A program made the position numbers and the translations under genes. Positions 56,347-64,000 of a stretch of DNA of 64,000 nucleotides are shown here, in pieces. This DNA comes from Prochlorococcus sp. AG-436-M02. Lineage in GTDB: Bacteria; Cyanobacteriota; Cyanobacteriia; PCC-6307; Cyanobiaceae. Each line of letters begins with the position of its first letter. Positions within the stretch are counted from its first letter, which is position 1. The notes under the pieces were generated by a model. The model searched no databases and had not been told where the DNA came from. It was given only the letters and a program-made list of their open reading frames with translations. The stretch spans positions 1 through 64,000 of the forward strand of contig QCPL01000005.1 of the NCBI GenBank assembly GCA_003212515.1, read 5' to 3'.

Positions 56347-57435
56347 ATGGGGAGTAGTTTTGGGAATTTTTTCAGAGTTACCACATTTGGTGAATCTCAT
56401 GGGGGTGGAGTTGGTGTTGTTGTTGATGGTTGCCCTCCTCGCTTGGAATTAGATATTCAGAAAATACAAGATGAGCTTGATAGAAGAAGACCTGGTCAAA
56501 GTAAAATAACTACTCCAAGAAAAGAACTAGATCAAGTAGAAATTTTAAGTGGAACAGTTGATATGAAAACTCTTGGGACACCAATAGCAATGATGGTTCG
56601 GAATAAGGATCAAAGACCTAGTGATTATGGTGGAATGAAAAATGTTTTCCGACCTTCCCATGCGGATGGTACATATCAGTTGAAATATGGTATTCAGGCC
56701 CAAAGTGGCGGAGGCAGGGCATCTGCAAGAGAAACAATTGGACGAGTTGCAGCTGGAGCTATTGCAAAGCAAATACTTAAGAAAGCTTATGGTACTGAAG
56801 TTCTCGCTTGGGTAAGGCGTATTCATGATATTGAGGCACAAATAGATATCAATAAGGTTTCCCTTGAAGAAATCGAATCAAATATTGTTCGATGTCCAGA
56901 TCAGAAAAATGCCAATGTGATGATAAAACGAATTGAAGAGATAAGCCAAGAAGGCGATTCTTGTGGAGGTGTTATTGAATGCATTGTTCGTGATTCACCA
57001 GGAGGTCTTGGGATGCCAGTGTTTGACAAATTAGAAGCTGATCTTGCTAAGGCTGTAATGTCATTGCCTGCGACCAAGGGATTTGAAGTTGGATCAGGCT
57101 TTGGAGGTACATTCTTGAAAGGAAGTGAACATAATGATGCATTCTTGTCTTATGAGTCGAACAGATTACGTACTGCATCGAACAAATCAGGGGGAATTCA
57201 AGGTGGTATTAGTAATGGCGAGCCAATAATTCTTAGAGTTGGATTTAAGCCAACAGCGACAATTCGGAAGCAGCAGCAAACTATTAATTCAGAGGGCACT
57301 CGCACTGTACTAGCGGCAAAAGGTAGACATGATCCATGTGTTTTACCAAGAGCAGTTCCTATGGTTGAAGCAATGGTTGCAATAGTGTTAGCTGATCATC
57401 TTCTAAGAAATAAAGGTCAATGTAGCCTTTGGTAG
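56347..57435 (+). CDS. aroC: Chorismate synthase
   Basis: The last enzyme of the shikimate pathway turns EPSP into chorismate using reduced FMN. The 362-residue protein has the three signatures: [35 protein letters not shown] followed by [20 protein letters not shown], and [17 protein letters not shown]. Length is normal. It is the source of substrate for MenF and the TrpG/PabA partner enzymes elsewhere in the window. It stands alone after the psbA terminator and converges on eda. Confidence 0.97.
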   Translation: MGSSFGNFFRVTTFGESHGGGVGVVVDGCPPRLELDIQKIQDELDRRRPGQSKITTPRKELDQVEILSGTVDMKTLGTPIAMMVRNKDQRPSDYGGMKNVFRPSHADGTYQLKYGIQAQSGGGRASARETIGRVAAGAIAKQILKKAYGTEVLAWVRRIHDIEAQIDINKVSLEEIESNIVRCPDQKNANVMIKRIEEISQEGDSCGGVIECIVRDSPGGLGMPVFDKLEADLAKAVMSLPATKGFEVGSGFGGTFLKGSEHNDAFLSYESNRLRTASNKSGGIQGGISNGEPIILRVGFKPTATIRKQQQTINSEGTRTVLAAKGRHDPCVLPRAVPMVEAMVAIVLADHLLRNKGQCSLW

Positions 57436-57500
57436 CCTTGGCTTTTATTTAAATATTATTTCCATTACTTATAATTTATTAGAGATAAATAGTCAATTAG

Positions 57501-58172
57501 TTATTCCCGATTGATCCATTTTTCTAGGCTTGGATCTATTTGAGAATTGTTTATTAAATCTCTCCCAATAACTATCGCTCCGTAACCATTTGAAAGCCAT
57601 GAGTTGATATCTTTAATTTTAATTCCACCTGCAGCAATAAAAAAAGGAAGTGGTTGCATTGATTCTTTTATTTGATGTATATAGTTTTTCCCTAGTAATG
57701 ATGCAGGAAAAATTTTTACTACTCGATGCCCAAAATTAATAGCTTGTTGAATCTCTGAAGGAGAATAAACACCTGGAACAACTAATTGATTCAAATCGCG
57801 AGCTTTTGATTGAAACTCTAAGTCCCAATATGGAGACATAGCAAAGCTAAATTCAAGTTCAGATATTAATTCTAAGGAGCTTGGTTCAGTTAATGATGCT
57901 GCACCAAATGAAATTCCCTGAAATTGACTCTTAAGTTCTTTTATAAAAAAAAACCAATTAGAATGTGGAGACCATGCTATTTCTATATTCTTAATACCAG
58001 AACTAATAAGTTTATTTATTAAATATATAAGATTATCAAAATATAAGTTTTCAAGATTTCTTTGAGATATCCTTAGTAATACAATTAAGGGTTGAGAAAC
58101 TAGCGAAGAAATAAGTTCGTCTTGCTTCTCTTCCCAAAGATTAAATGAACTTGATTTAGATATATTCAGCAA
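57501..58172 (-). CDS. 2-Keto-3-deoxy-6-phosphogluconate aldolase-like protein (Eda)
   Basis: This is a 223-residue class I aldolase-type barrel. It shows the KDPG aldolase pattern: LIVLLRI, ISFGAASLTEPSS (for GAGTVL), FAMSPYWD, VVPGVYSPSEI, the Schiff-base lysine in VVKIFPAS, and the phosphate-binding AAGGI. Several are weaker than in proteobacterial Eda, so substrate specificity is inferred. It would split KDPG to pyruvate and glyceraldehyde-3-phosphate (Entner-Doudoroff). It overlaps the 3' end of ftsH by 17 bases and is probably cotranscribed with it. Confidence 0.78.
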   Translation of the reverse strand: MLNISKSSSFNLWEEKQDELISSLVSQPLIVLLRISQRNLENLYFDNLIYLINKLISSGIKNIEIAWSPHSNWFFFIKELKSQFQGISFGAASLTEPSSLELISELEFSFAMSPYWDLEFQSKARDLNQLVVPGVYSPSEIQQAINFGHRVVKIFPASLLGKNYIHQIKESMQPLPFFIAAGGIKIKDINSWLSNGYGAIVIGRDLINNSQIDPSLEKWINRE

Positions 58173-60009
58173 CTTTTACTTCTCTTTTAATTAGTAACTG
58201 TTGAAGGTCTTCCGAATCAACTGTTTCTTTTTCTATAAGCATATTTGCAAGCTCATCAAGAACAGATCTATTGTCTTCAAGAGCCTTTGTTGCTCGTTTA
58301 TAAGCGATATCAACTAAAACAGACACTTCTTCATCAATTGTGGCAGCGGTATCTTCTGAAAAGTCTCTTTCAGCAGCAATATCTCGACCTAGGAACATTC
58401 CTCCTTGAGAGCGTCCTAAGGCTACTGGCCCCAGCTTTTCACTCATGCCAAAGCGAGTGACCATTTGCCTCGCAACCTGAGCAACTTGCTTGAGATCGTT
58501 AGAAGCTCCAGTTGTCACCTCATCTTCACCGTAAACTATTTCTTCTGCTACTCTTCCTCCGAGTGCAACAGCCATTTGGTTTTGAAGATAAGATCTTGAA
58601 TAAAGTCCAGACTCCATTCTCTCTTCACTTGGAGTGAAAAATGTTAGCCCCCCAGCTTGGCCCCGTGGAATAATGGAGATTTTCTGAACTGGATCATAAT
58701 CAGGCATAACTGCACCAACCAGAGCATGTCCAGCTTCATGGTAAGCAACTAGTTCTTTTCTTTTATTGCTCATAACTCTGTCTTTCTTTTCAGGACCAGC
58801 CATCACTCTTTCAATTGCATCACCGATTTCGATATTGCTTACTTCAGTGTGCTCTCTTCTGGCGGCTAATATTGCAGCCTCATTTAGTAAATTAGCCAAG
58901 TCAGCCCCTGTAAAACCAGGGGTTCTTCTTGCAACTTGATCAAGGTCAACATCTTTTGAAAGAGTTTTTTCTCTAGCGTGGACTTTGAGAATTTGCAGAC
59001 GTCCTAGATAGTCAGGTCTATCAACAACTACTTGTCTATCAAAACGACCTGGTCTTAATAGTGCTGAGTCAAGAACGTCTGGTCTATTTGTTGCTGCAAC
59101 TATAATGATCCCAGTATTACCTTCAAATCCATCCATTTCGGTTAATAATTGATTTAGCGTTTGTTCTCTTTCATCATTTCCTCCACCAAGACCAGCGCCT
59201 CTTTGCCGACCAACAGCATCAATTTCATCAATAAAAACTATGCATGGTGCATTTTTTTTCGCTTGTTCAAAAAGATCTCTAACTCTACTTGCTCCTACTC
59301 CTACAAACATTTCTACAAATTCAGATCCAGATATAGAAAAGAATGGAACTGCGGCTTCTCCAGCAACGGCTTTTGCTAATAATGTTTTACCAGTTCCTGG
59401 AGGGCCCACTAGAAGAACTCCTTTAGGAATTTTTGCTCCAACTGCAGTAAATCGGTCAGGATTTTTTAAAAAGTCAACAACTTCAGCAAGTTCTAGTTTT
59501 GCTCCTTCAATGCCAGCAACATCACCAAAAGTAACTTGAGTGGAAGGCTCCATTTGTAATCTTGCCTTACTCTTACCAAAGCTCATTGCTGGATTACCAC
59601 CTCCCCCGGCTCCACCTTGGGAACGACGGAAGAGAAAAAATAGACCTCCGAGGAGTAGAACTGGAAAAATTAAACTGCTAGCTGCTTGTTGCCAAGGATT
59701 CGCTTGCTGAGTTGGTTGAACAGCAATATCTACATCGTTTTCAGTAAGTAGTTGCAATAAGTCTTGATCTGGAGCAAGATTTACTTCAGCTCTACTTCCA
59801 TCATTTTCAATAATTTGTGCAGTTCCATTATCAGGTGAGATAAAGACTCTGCTGACTTGCTTGTCTTGCACTGCTTCAATAAAATCACTATATCGAAGTG
59901 TTCTTGACCCTTCAGATTGATTGGGCCTGTCTAAGAAAGCAGTCCCAACAAATAGTATTACTACAACCATAAGGAAGTAGAGAGCTATGTTTCGCCAGCG
60001 TTTGTTCAA
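58156..60009 (-). CDS. ftsH: ATP-dependent zinc metalloprotease FtsH
   Basis: This 617-residue membrane AAA+ protease degrades damaged membrane proteins. In cyanobacteria this type handles photodamaged D1. There are two transmembrane segments, near residues 8-25 and 107-126. The AAA domain has [31 protein letters not shown] and the [21 protein letters not shown]. The zinc site is HEAGH. The C-terminal helical domain ends with [14 protein letters not shown]. The gene is followed by eda and lies about 50 bases downstream of sat... sat is on the same strand to its right. Confidence 0.97.
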   Translation of the reverse strand: MNKRWRNIALYFLMVVVILFVGTAFLDRPNQSEGSRTLRYSDFIEAVQDKQVSRVFISPDNGTAQIIENDGSRAEVNLAPDQDLLQLLTENDVDIAVQPTQQANPWQQAASSLIFPVLLLGGLFFLFRRSQGGAGGGGNPAMSFGKSKARLQMEPSTQVTFGDVAGIEGAKLELAEVVDFLKNPDRFTAVGAKIPKGVLLVGPPGTGKTLLAKAVAGEAAVPFFSISGSEFVEMFVGVGASRVRDLFEQAKKNAPCIVFIDEIDAVGRQRGAGLGGGNDEREQTLNQLLTEMDGFEGNTGIIIVAATNRPDVLDSALLRPGRFDRQVVVDRPDYLGRLQILKVHAREKTLSKDVDLDQVARRTPGFTGADLANLLNEAAILAARREHTEVSNIEIGDAIERVMAGPEKKDRVMSNKRKELVAYHEAGHALVGAVMPDYDPVQKISIIPRGQAGGLTFFTPSEERMESGLYSRSYLQNQMAVALGGRVAEEIVYGEDEVTTGASNDLKQVAQVARQMVTRFGMSEKLGPVALGRSQGGMFLGRDIAAERDFSEDTAATIDEEVSVLVDIAYKRATKALEDNRSVLDELANMLIEKETVDSEDLQQLLIKREVKVAEYI

Positions 60010-60057
60010 GGTTCTTACTCGTGATGAAGCAATATTAATAGGATTATGACCTATCTG

Positions 60058-61230
60058 TTAGGCACTTCGCAGTACCTCGACCACACTTCTGAAAGCAAAC
60101 CATTCTGGTATCTCTTCCCCATTACGAAGCATTTTTCTAAATTGCGTCCCGCTTAACTTTCTGATATTCAAGCCAGTACTCTCTGCATGAGAGGCAGTTA
60201 CGTATCCTTCTTCTTCGGTATAAACCAGGTTTAATGAAGGAACTGTTTGCATTCCCAGCTCTTCAGCGCATTCTTTTGCAAAATTTTGAGCATCATATGG
60301 ACCATAAAAATCTTCACCAGTTAATTGAGACTTACAGCCAGCCATGTCACGACCAATGATGAAATGTGAGCATCCATAGTTTCTGCGAATAATCATATGT
60401 TGAAGAGCTTCTCTTGGCCCTGCCATATGCATTGAATAAGGAAGATAGGCCCATCTAATCATTGGGTTGTTTACTTCTTCTGCGAGGCGTTCATAAGTTT
60501 GGAAACGAATTTCTCCTGGAATATCGTCTTGTTGAGTAGGTCCACACGTTGGATGAACAAGAACTACAGCATCTTTAGTTACATTGTTAGCATGAAGAGC
60601 TTGGGTGAATAATTCATAATGTGCTCTATGAATAGGATTTCTACATTGAAAAGCAACTACATCTTGATCTTTAGGAAGAGTTTTTCTTACTTCTAATGGG
60701 GTTTTGCAAGGAAAAATTCTCTTAGGAAGTTCTAAACCCTGTAAGTCCCCTCCTAGATAAAATTTCTTTCTTTCCATTGAAATCATCCTTACAGCAGGAT
60801 GTTCCAATGAAGTTGTTCCATAACAACCTTTAGCTTCAAGAACTTTATCGGGCTCCCAAATATCATTGATCGTTAAAATTGCTAGTTTTTGTTCTTTATA
60901 ACTAAGAATAACTTTCTCACCTATATCTAAATCTTGACGATTGGTGTCCAAAACTATAGGTAGACCAAATAATCTTCCATCACAGGTTCTATTTTTTTTA
61001 ACTACAGACTCATAATTCTGTTTGTTCATGAAGCCTTTTAGAGGAGAAAAACCTCCAATTAGAAGTAGTTCAATGTCACAAGCATTGCGATCTGAACATT
61101 CGATTGTCTTGTTAGCACTTTGAAGGATTTTTTCATGAGAATCCTTCTTTAGCATTAGGTTTTCGAGTTTCCCTCCATATGCTGCTATTACTTCAGATCT
61201 TGAATTTGATAATGCTTGTTTAAAGGTCAT
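60058..61230 (-). CDS. sat: Sulfate adenylyltransferase (ATP sulfurylase)
   Basis: The enzyme forms adenosine 5'-phosphosulfate in sulfate assimilation. The 390-residue homo-oligomeric type has the ATP-binding QCRNPIHRAHYEL (QxRNPxHxxH family motif), GPREALQHMIIRRNYGCSHFIIGRDMAG and the late LSGTQFRKMLRNGEEIPEWF. There is no APS kinase domain. It is transcribed leftward towards ftsH. On its upstream side a 17-base-pair terminator separates it from psbO. Confidence 0.95.
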   Translation of the reverse strand: MTFKQALSNSRSEVIAAYGGKLENLMLKKDSHEKILQSANKTIECSDRNACDIELLLIGGFSPLKGFMNKQNYESVVKKNRTCDGRLFGLPIVLDTNRQDLDIGEKVILSYKEQKLAILTINDIWEPDKVLEAKGCYGTTSLEHPAVRMISMERKKFYLGGDLQGLELPKRIFPCKTPLEVRKTLPKDQDVVAFQCRNPIHRAHYELFTQALHANNVTKDAVVLVHPTCGPTQQDDIPGEIRFQTYERLAEEVNNPMIRWAYLPYSMHMAGPREALQHMIIRRNYGCSHFIIGRDMAGCKSQLTGEDFYGPYDAQNFAKECAEELGMQTVPSLNLVYTEEEGYVTASHAESTGLNIRKLSGTQFRKMLRNGEEIPEWFAFRSVVEVLRSA

Positions 61231-61295
61231 TAGCAGGAGTTATATCCGAGAAATTCTCCCAGATAGGAGGGAAAAAAACTAGGGGGAATAATTAA

Positions 61296-61333
61296 ACAAC
61301 AAAAAAGGGGTCATTAGACCCCTTTTTTGTTGT
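61296..61333 (-). terminator. Strong intrinsic terminator after psbO
   Basis: A perfect 17-base inverted repeat (ACAACA6GGGGTC and its complement, built around an ATTA loop) lies about 30 bases after the psbO stop. The arms include an A6/T6 run, so on the minus strand the GC core is followed by Ts. It insulates psbO from sat and could work on both strands. Confidence 0.9.
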
Positions 61334-61363
61334 GCGGTCTTTAATTAAAGATCAGAAGTGTTT

Positions 61364-62155
61364 CTAGGCTTTACGACCATATAGTTCACCAATGATTTTT
61401 ACATCAACTGGTTCTTTTGATCCCAGATCGTTATCTGATGGTTGCACTGCAACAAAAGTTCCAGCAAATTCAGAAGTATCAGAATCGACACTATCAATTG
61501 AAAGGGTTATAACCCCTTTCCCATCAAGGTCTCTTTTGATGTTTTCTTTTGCAAGTTCTTCATCATCACCACCTAAAGCAACTAGACCTTGTGCGTATTC
61601 AACACCAGTATCTTTAGCGCGGCTTTTTGGATCTAGGAAATCACCTGTGCGATAGCTAGGAGTATAAGTGGTTCCTGAAGCTTCAGTGCCTGGAGCTATA
61701 GATTTCCCTTTGAAATCTACTGCCATTTCTTTAGCAGAGAAGACAAATGGGAATTCTTCTCCAGTAGGAGAAAGAACGGTAATTAATTGAAAGTCAATAC
61801 CACCTTGTTCTTTGAAGGTGCTTCCAGAAACATCACCATAAACCTGTTCAACAGTTGTGTTGTTTCTTGGACTAATGATTTTTGCTGGTACAAATTCAGC
61901 TTCTGCTCTTTTTGATCTAGCAACCTTCACATACACCTCTGTTGGGTGCATGCAGATATCGGTAAGACGTCCATCAATGCTGAATGATCCTTGAGATCCA
62001 GCAGATATTGTTGGGCAATCATTTGCTTTGCCGGTATTAACAACATCGGCAAATCTTGCATTGCCTCTTTCTCCAGAGGCAGAGACACTACTTGGGGCAG
62101 CTATGAAGGTGAGACAGAAAGCAAGCACCAGGGCTAGCAAAGGACGAAATCTCAT
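61364..62155 (-). CDS. psbO: Photosystem II manganese-stabilising protein PsbO
   Basis: PsbO is the 33-kDa extrinsic lumenal subunit that stabilises the Mn4CaO5 cluster. The 263-residue precursor has a signal peptide (MRFRPLLALVLAFCLTF... to about residue 26). The mature part has the conserved disulfide pair in NDCPTISAGS and LTDICMHP, and late beta-strand motifs such as GEEFPFVFSAKEM and GKGVITLSIDSVD. It has its own terminator and upstream region and is presumably monocistronic. Confidence 0.98.
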   Translation of the reverse strand: MRFRPLLALVLAFCLTFIAAPSSVSASGERGNARFADVVNTGKANDCPTISAGSQGSFSIDGRLTDICMHPTEVYVKVARSKRAEAEFVPAKIISPRNNTTVEQVYGDVSGSTFKEQGGIDFQLITVLSPTGEEFPFVFSAKEMAVDFKGKSIAPGTEASGTTYTPSYRTGDFLDPKSRAKDTGVEYAQGLVALGGDDEELAKENIKRDLDGKGVITLSIDSVDSDTSEFAGTFVAVQPSDNDLGSKEPVDVKIIGELYGRKA

Positions 62156-62241
62156 GGATGGGAAGCCTAAAGGCCAAATGTATGCGGTATAAAAACCGCC
62201 CTATTACTCAGTTGGGAGCTTACAGGGGGAATCGCGCCTTA

Positions 62242-62268
62242 TGTATAGCCTTTTGCAGCTCTAAACAA
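62242..62268 (-). promoter_or_regulatory. Candidate psbO promoter
   Basis: On the minus strand TTGTTT (62263-62268) is followed after 15 bases by TATACA (62242-62247), about 85 bases before the psbO start. The spacing is short for a standard promoter, so this is tentative. In the leader, GCGGT/ACCGC (62184-62199) can form a hairpin. Confidence 0.3.
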
Positions 62269-62343
62269 CTCGTAGCTTAATTATTTCGCTAAAAAGTGCC
62301 TCGAATTCTCGAGATCAATTCCAGTGCAGCTCTTTTTGCTATT

Positions 62344-63638
62344 TTAAGACTTGTGAACGGGATTGTTAACTTTTTTTGATTTAGCCATTAATTGAATTTT
62401 TAAAGCATCCAGTAAATGGTGTGCAATGGATATTTTTGAATTTACTTGGATATTTTGCATTTCATCGCTTGGACCTAGCAACCAACCTCCATTGAATTCT
62501 GATTCAAACCCTTGATTCATTCGGTCAATGGGGTTTGCCATTAAAAGATCACATCCTTTGTGTTTTTTTTGGCAAGTGCAAGTTTTTGTATTTCATTATC
62601 ATTCCCTGCAAGGGCTGCAAAGCCAAGGAAAACCTGATTTGATTGCTTTCTTTCAATTAGTTTTTTGAGTAAATCCGGGACGATCTCAAAATTTTCTTGC
62701 AATGACTCTACAAGTCTTTCCTTACGTATTTTCCCTGAAACTTTTCCCTTGATTTGTATATCTGCAATTGCTGCCGCCATTGCAATTACATCTGCAGAAC
62801 TTTGTAAGTTTTCAAGTGCTCTAAACATATCTTTAGAGCTTCTAGCTTCAATACAGTTTAATCCCTCTAGCAAAGCTGGATTGATTTGAAGTGATCCATG
62901 CAATAAATCAACTTTTGCACCTCTAAATCTTGCGGCTTGTGCTAAAAGAACGCCCATTTTTCCACTACTTCTATTACTGAGGTATCTAGCTCCATCAATA
63001 TCTTCGATTGTTGCCCCTGCAGTTACCAAGATTTTTAACCCTTCCCAGTCTTTTTCCAGTGGTAATTTCTGAATTGTTGCACTTTCTAAGGCCAGTTGAA
63101 TTAATTCAGGATTAGTCATTCGACCCTGCCCGATGCGATCACATGCCAAAAGTCCTTCTGATGGGGACAATGTAATTACATTTGGCAATCCTTTAAGTTT
63201 TCGCCAATTACTTTTTACTGCTTGGTTTTTCCACATTCCTGTATTCATTGCAGCTGCTGCTATAACAGGCTTCTCTGATGCTAAAAGTAAACTTGCTGCT
63301 AAACCATCACCAAGACCAAAGACCCACCTTGCAAGAGAGGATGCACTTAATGGTGCAATCACAATGAGATCTGCCCATTCCGCAAGTTCAATATGTAATG
63401 GTTTGCCTCTTTGAGGGTCCCATTGATCTGAATCTTGATAGCAGCAATTTCTACTTAATGTTGCTAAAGAAACTGGGCTAACTAATTGAGAAGCACTAGG
63501 AGTTAGAACGCAACGGACTTCAGCACCAATCTTAATTAAATTACTAATTAAGATCGGGGTCTTTACAGCTGCGATGCTCCCAGAAGCTATCACAAGGATT
63601 TTTCGCCCTTTTAAATTTTGAGTCTCCTCAGTCTTCAT
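62344..63638 (-). CDS. coaBC: Phosphopantothenoylcysteine decarboxylase / synthase CoaBC, interrupted by a -1 frameshift
   Basis: CoaBC carries out two steps of coenzyme A synthesis. The CoaC flavoprotein half shows ASGSIAAVKTP, the catalytic His in PLHIELAEWADL, and AAMNTGMW. The CoaB half starts near ILVTAGATIEDIDGARYLSNRSSGKMG. The first frame ends at a TAA (62541-62543) after KKNTKDVIF. In the -1 frame the sequence continues KGCDLLMANPIDRMNQGFE and ends after HHLLDALKIQL..., the conserved CoaB C-terminus. Joined length is about 432 residues. The shift falls at an A8 tract. The ATG 63638 start overlaps the upstream gene by 11 bases. Confidence 0.88.
62562..62570 (-). other. Slippery A8 tract at the coaBC frame junction
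   Basis: The minus-strand sequence is GCC, eight As, then CACAAAGGATGTGAT. In the zero frame this reads GCC AAA AAA AAC ACA and contains the -1 slip heptamer A AAA AAC. A -1 shift, or one added A, gives CAC AAA GGA TGT GAT, the conserved KGCD. It may be a true indel, RNA polymerase slippage, ribosomal frameshifting or a sequencing artefact. Confidence 0.8.
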
Positions 63639-63867
63639 CAAATGGTTCCTGATCTATTAAATGATGGTAATTAAGAGTTAATTCTGGCCTATGTATCGCT
63701 AGAGCTCTTAAAAGGTGCCAGTCATTTAAGCTTTCAAAAGGATTAGGGTAATCCTCTTCTTCTAGCCTTTCGGCTAGTTTTGCAGTTGATTGGTCATCAA
63801 ATTTTAGGAGGAGCTCTTCAGTAATTTTTCTGGGGGAGCAATTTAAATCTATATTTTTTTTAGCCAT
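63628..63867 (-). CDS. DUF2555-like small cyanobacterial protein
   Basis: The 79-residue soluble protein begins with MAKKNIDLNCSPRKITEELL. It continues with LAERLEEEDYPNPFESLNDWHLLRALAIHRPEL and an acidic tail. It resembles the DUF2555 family of cyanobacteria as I recall it; function is unknown. It lies directly upstream of coaBC with an 11-base overlap, so the two are translationally coupled, which hints at a link to coenzyme A synthesis or simple cotranscription. Confidence 0.65.
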   Translation of the reverse strand: MAKKNIDLNCSPRKITEELLLKFDDQSTAKLAERLEEEDYPNPFESLNDWHLLRALAIHRPELTLNYHHLIDQEPFDED

Positions 63868-64000
63868 GGTTTCTTTAGTTGAACTGAATCCACTGCCATT
63901 TATTTATTCTATTTAAAAACGGTACTAAATAAAAGCTTTATTTAATCTGTCTCATTTAAGAATAATGCAACCATTCTTTTCCCTTAAAGATTTAATTCTA

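Noticed and set aside
61296-61333. Long perfect palindrome considered as a mobile-element end or small repeat
   Set aside because: It is single, lies at the psbO 3' end and has the GC core and T run of a terminator.
62344-62541. Independent 65-residue gene after coaBC
   Set aside because: Its sequence is the conserved C-terminus of CoaB, so it is part of coaBC in the -1 frame and not a separate protein of new function.
63965-64000. Possible start of a rightward gene at the window edge (MQPFFSLKDLIL)
   Set aside because: Only 12 codons are visible and nothing identifies them; not supportable.

Overview
The window is a chromosomal segment of a marine picocyanobacterium, most probably Prochlorococcus. 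The sequence is A+T-rich and densely packed. It carries oxygenic photosynthesis genes (psbA, psbO), an NDH-1 gene of the cyanobacterial type (ndhH), phylloquinone genes, CP12, and bicA/sbtA/sbtB-like bicarbonate uptake genes. It also has many small proteins of the kind restricted to cyanobacteria. I cannot name the strain. I see no tRNA, rRNA, CRISPR array, insertion sequence, prophage or defence island: this is core genome.

Layout. 1-8.6 kb: the end of a cysteine desulfurase-like gene, rsmH, ndhH, then a phylloquinone block (thioesterase, menE-menC-menA, divergent menF), then gshB and a glutaredoxin. 8.6-12.3 kb: a rightward run with prfB (+1 programmed frameshift), a small membrane protein, ybeY, dgkA, a trpG/pabA amidotransferase and a degenerate metallo-beta-lactamase-fold protein. 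12.3-24 kb: housekeeping genes hisC-argS-nadC-mnmE, rel, a double ABC ATPase, rluD and rbgA. 24-30 kb: pgk, an unknown secreted protein, murG, a CobC-like aminotransferase, pyrD and rnhA. 30-33.8 kb: the leftward secE-nusG-rplK-rplA-rplJ-rplL operon, with a promoter candidate, an L10 leader and a strong terminator. 33.8-41 kb: clpB-like gene, glyoxalase, eno, a UbiB-type kinase and two small unknowns. 41-45 kb: an unusual thioredoxin-reductase-like flavoprotein and the bicarbonate uptake cluster. 45-51.7 kb: dnaJ-like gene, hemB, a VOC protein, mutS2 and obg. 51.7-64 kb: cp12, membrane and GST-like proteins, an aspartoacylase-like gene, psbA, aroC, eda, ftsH, sat, psbO and coaBC.

Several genes work together. 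The men genes feed the photosystem I quinone. BicA, SbtA and SbtB supply inorganic carbon, while CP12, pgk and eno act on carbon fixation and its products. PsbA, PsbO and the thylakoid-type FtsH make and turn over photosystem II. The ribosomal operon, Rel, Obg, RbgA, YbeY, RsmH, RluD and MnmE form a translation and ribosome-assembly set.

Most interesting points. (1) coaBC is split by a -1 shift at an A8 tract containing A AAA AAC, and both halves are conserved across the break. (2) The thioredoxin-reductase-like protein lacks both NADPH-binding motifs. (3) The reading frame of a small gene at 40.6-41.0 kb stays open far upstream of its first ATG but has no ordinary start codon. (4) A secreted metallo-beta-lactamase-fold protein appears to have lost its metal ligands. 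(5) MenC, ClpB, CP12 and SbtB each lack a residue or motif normally considered important. I found no clearly new multi-gene system.
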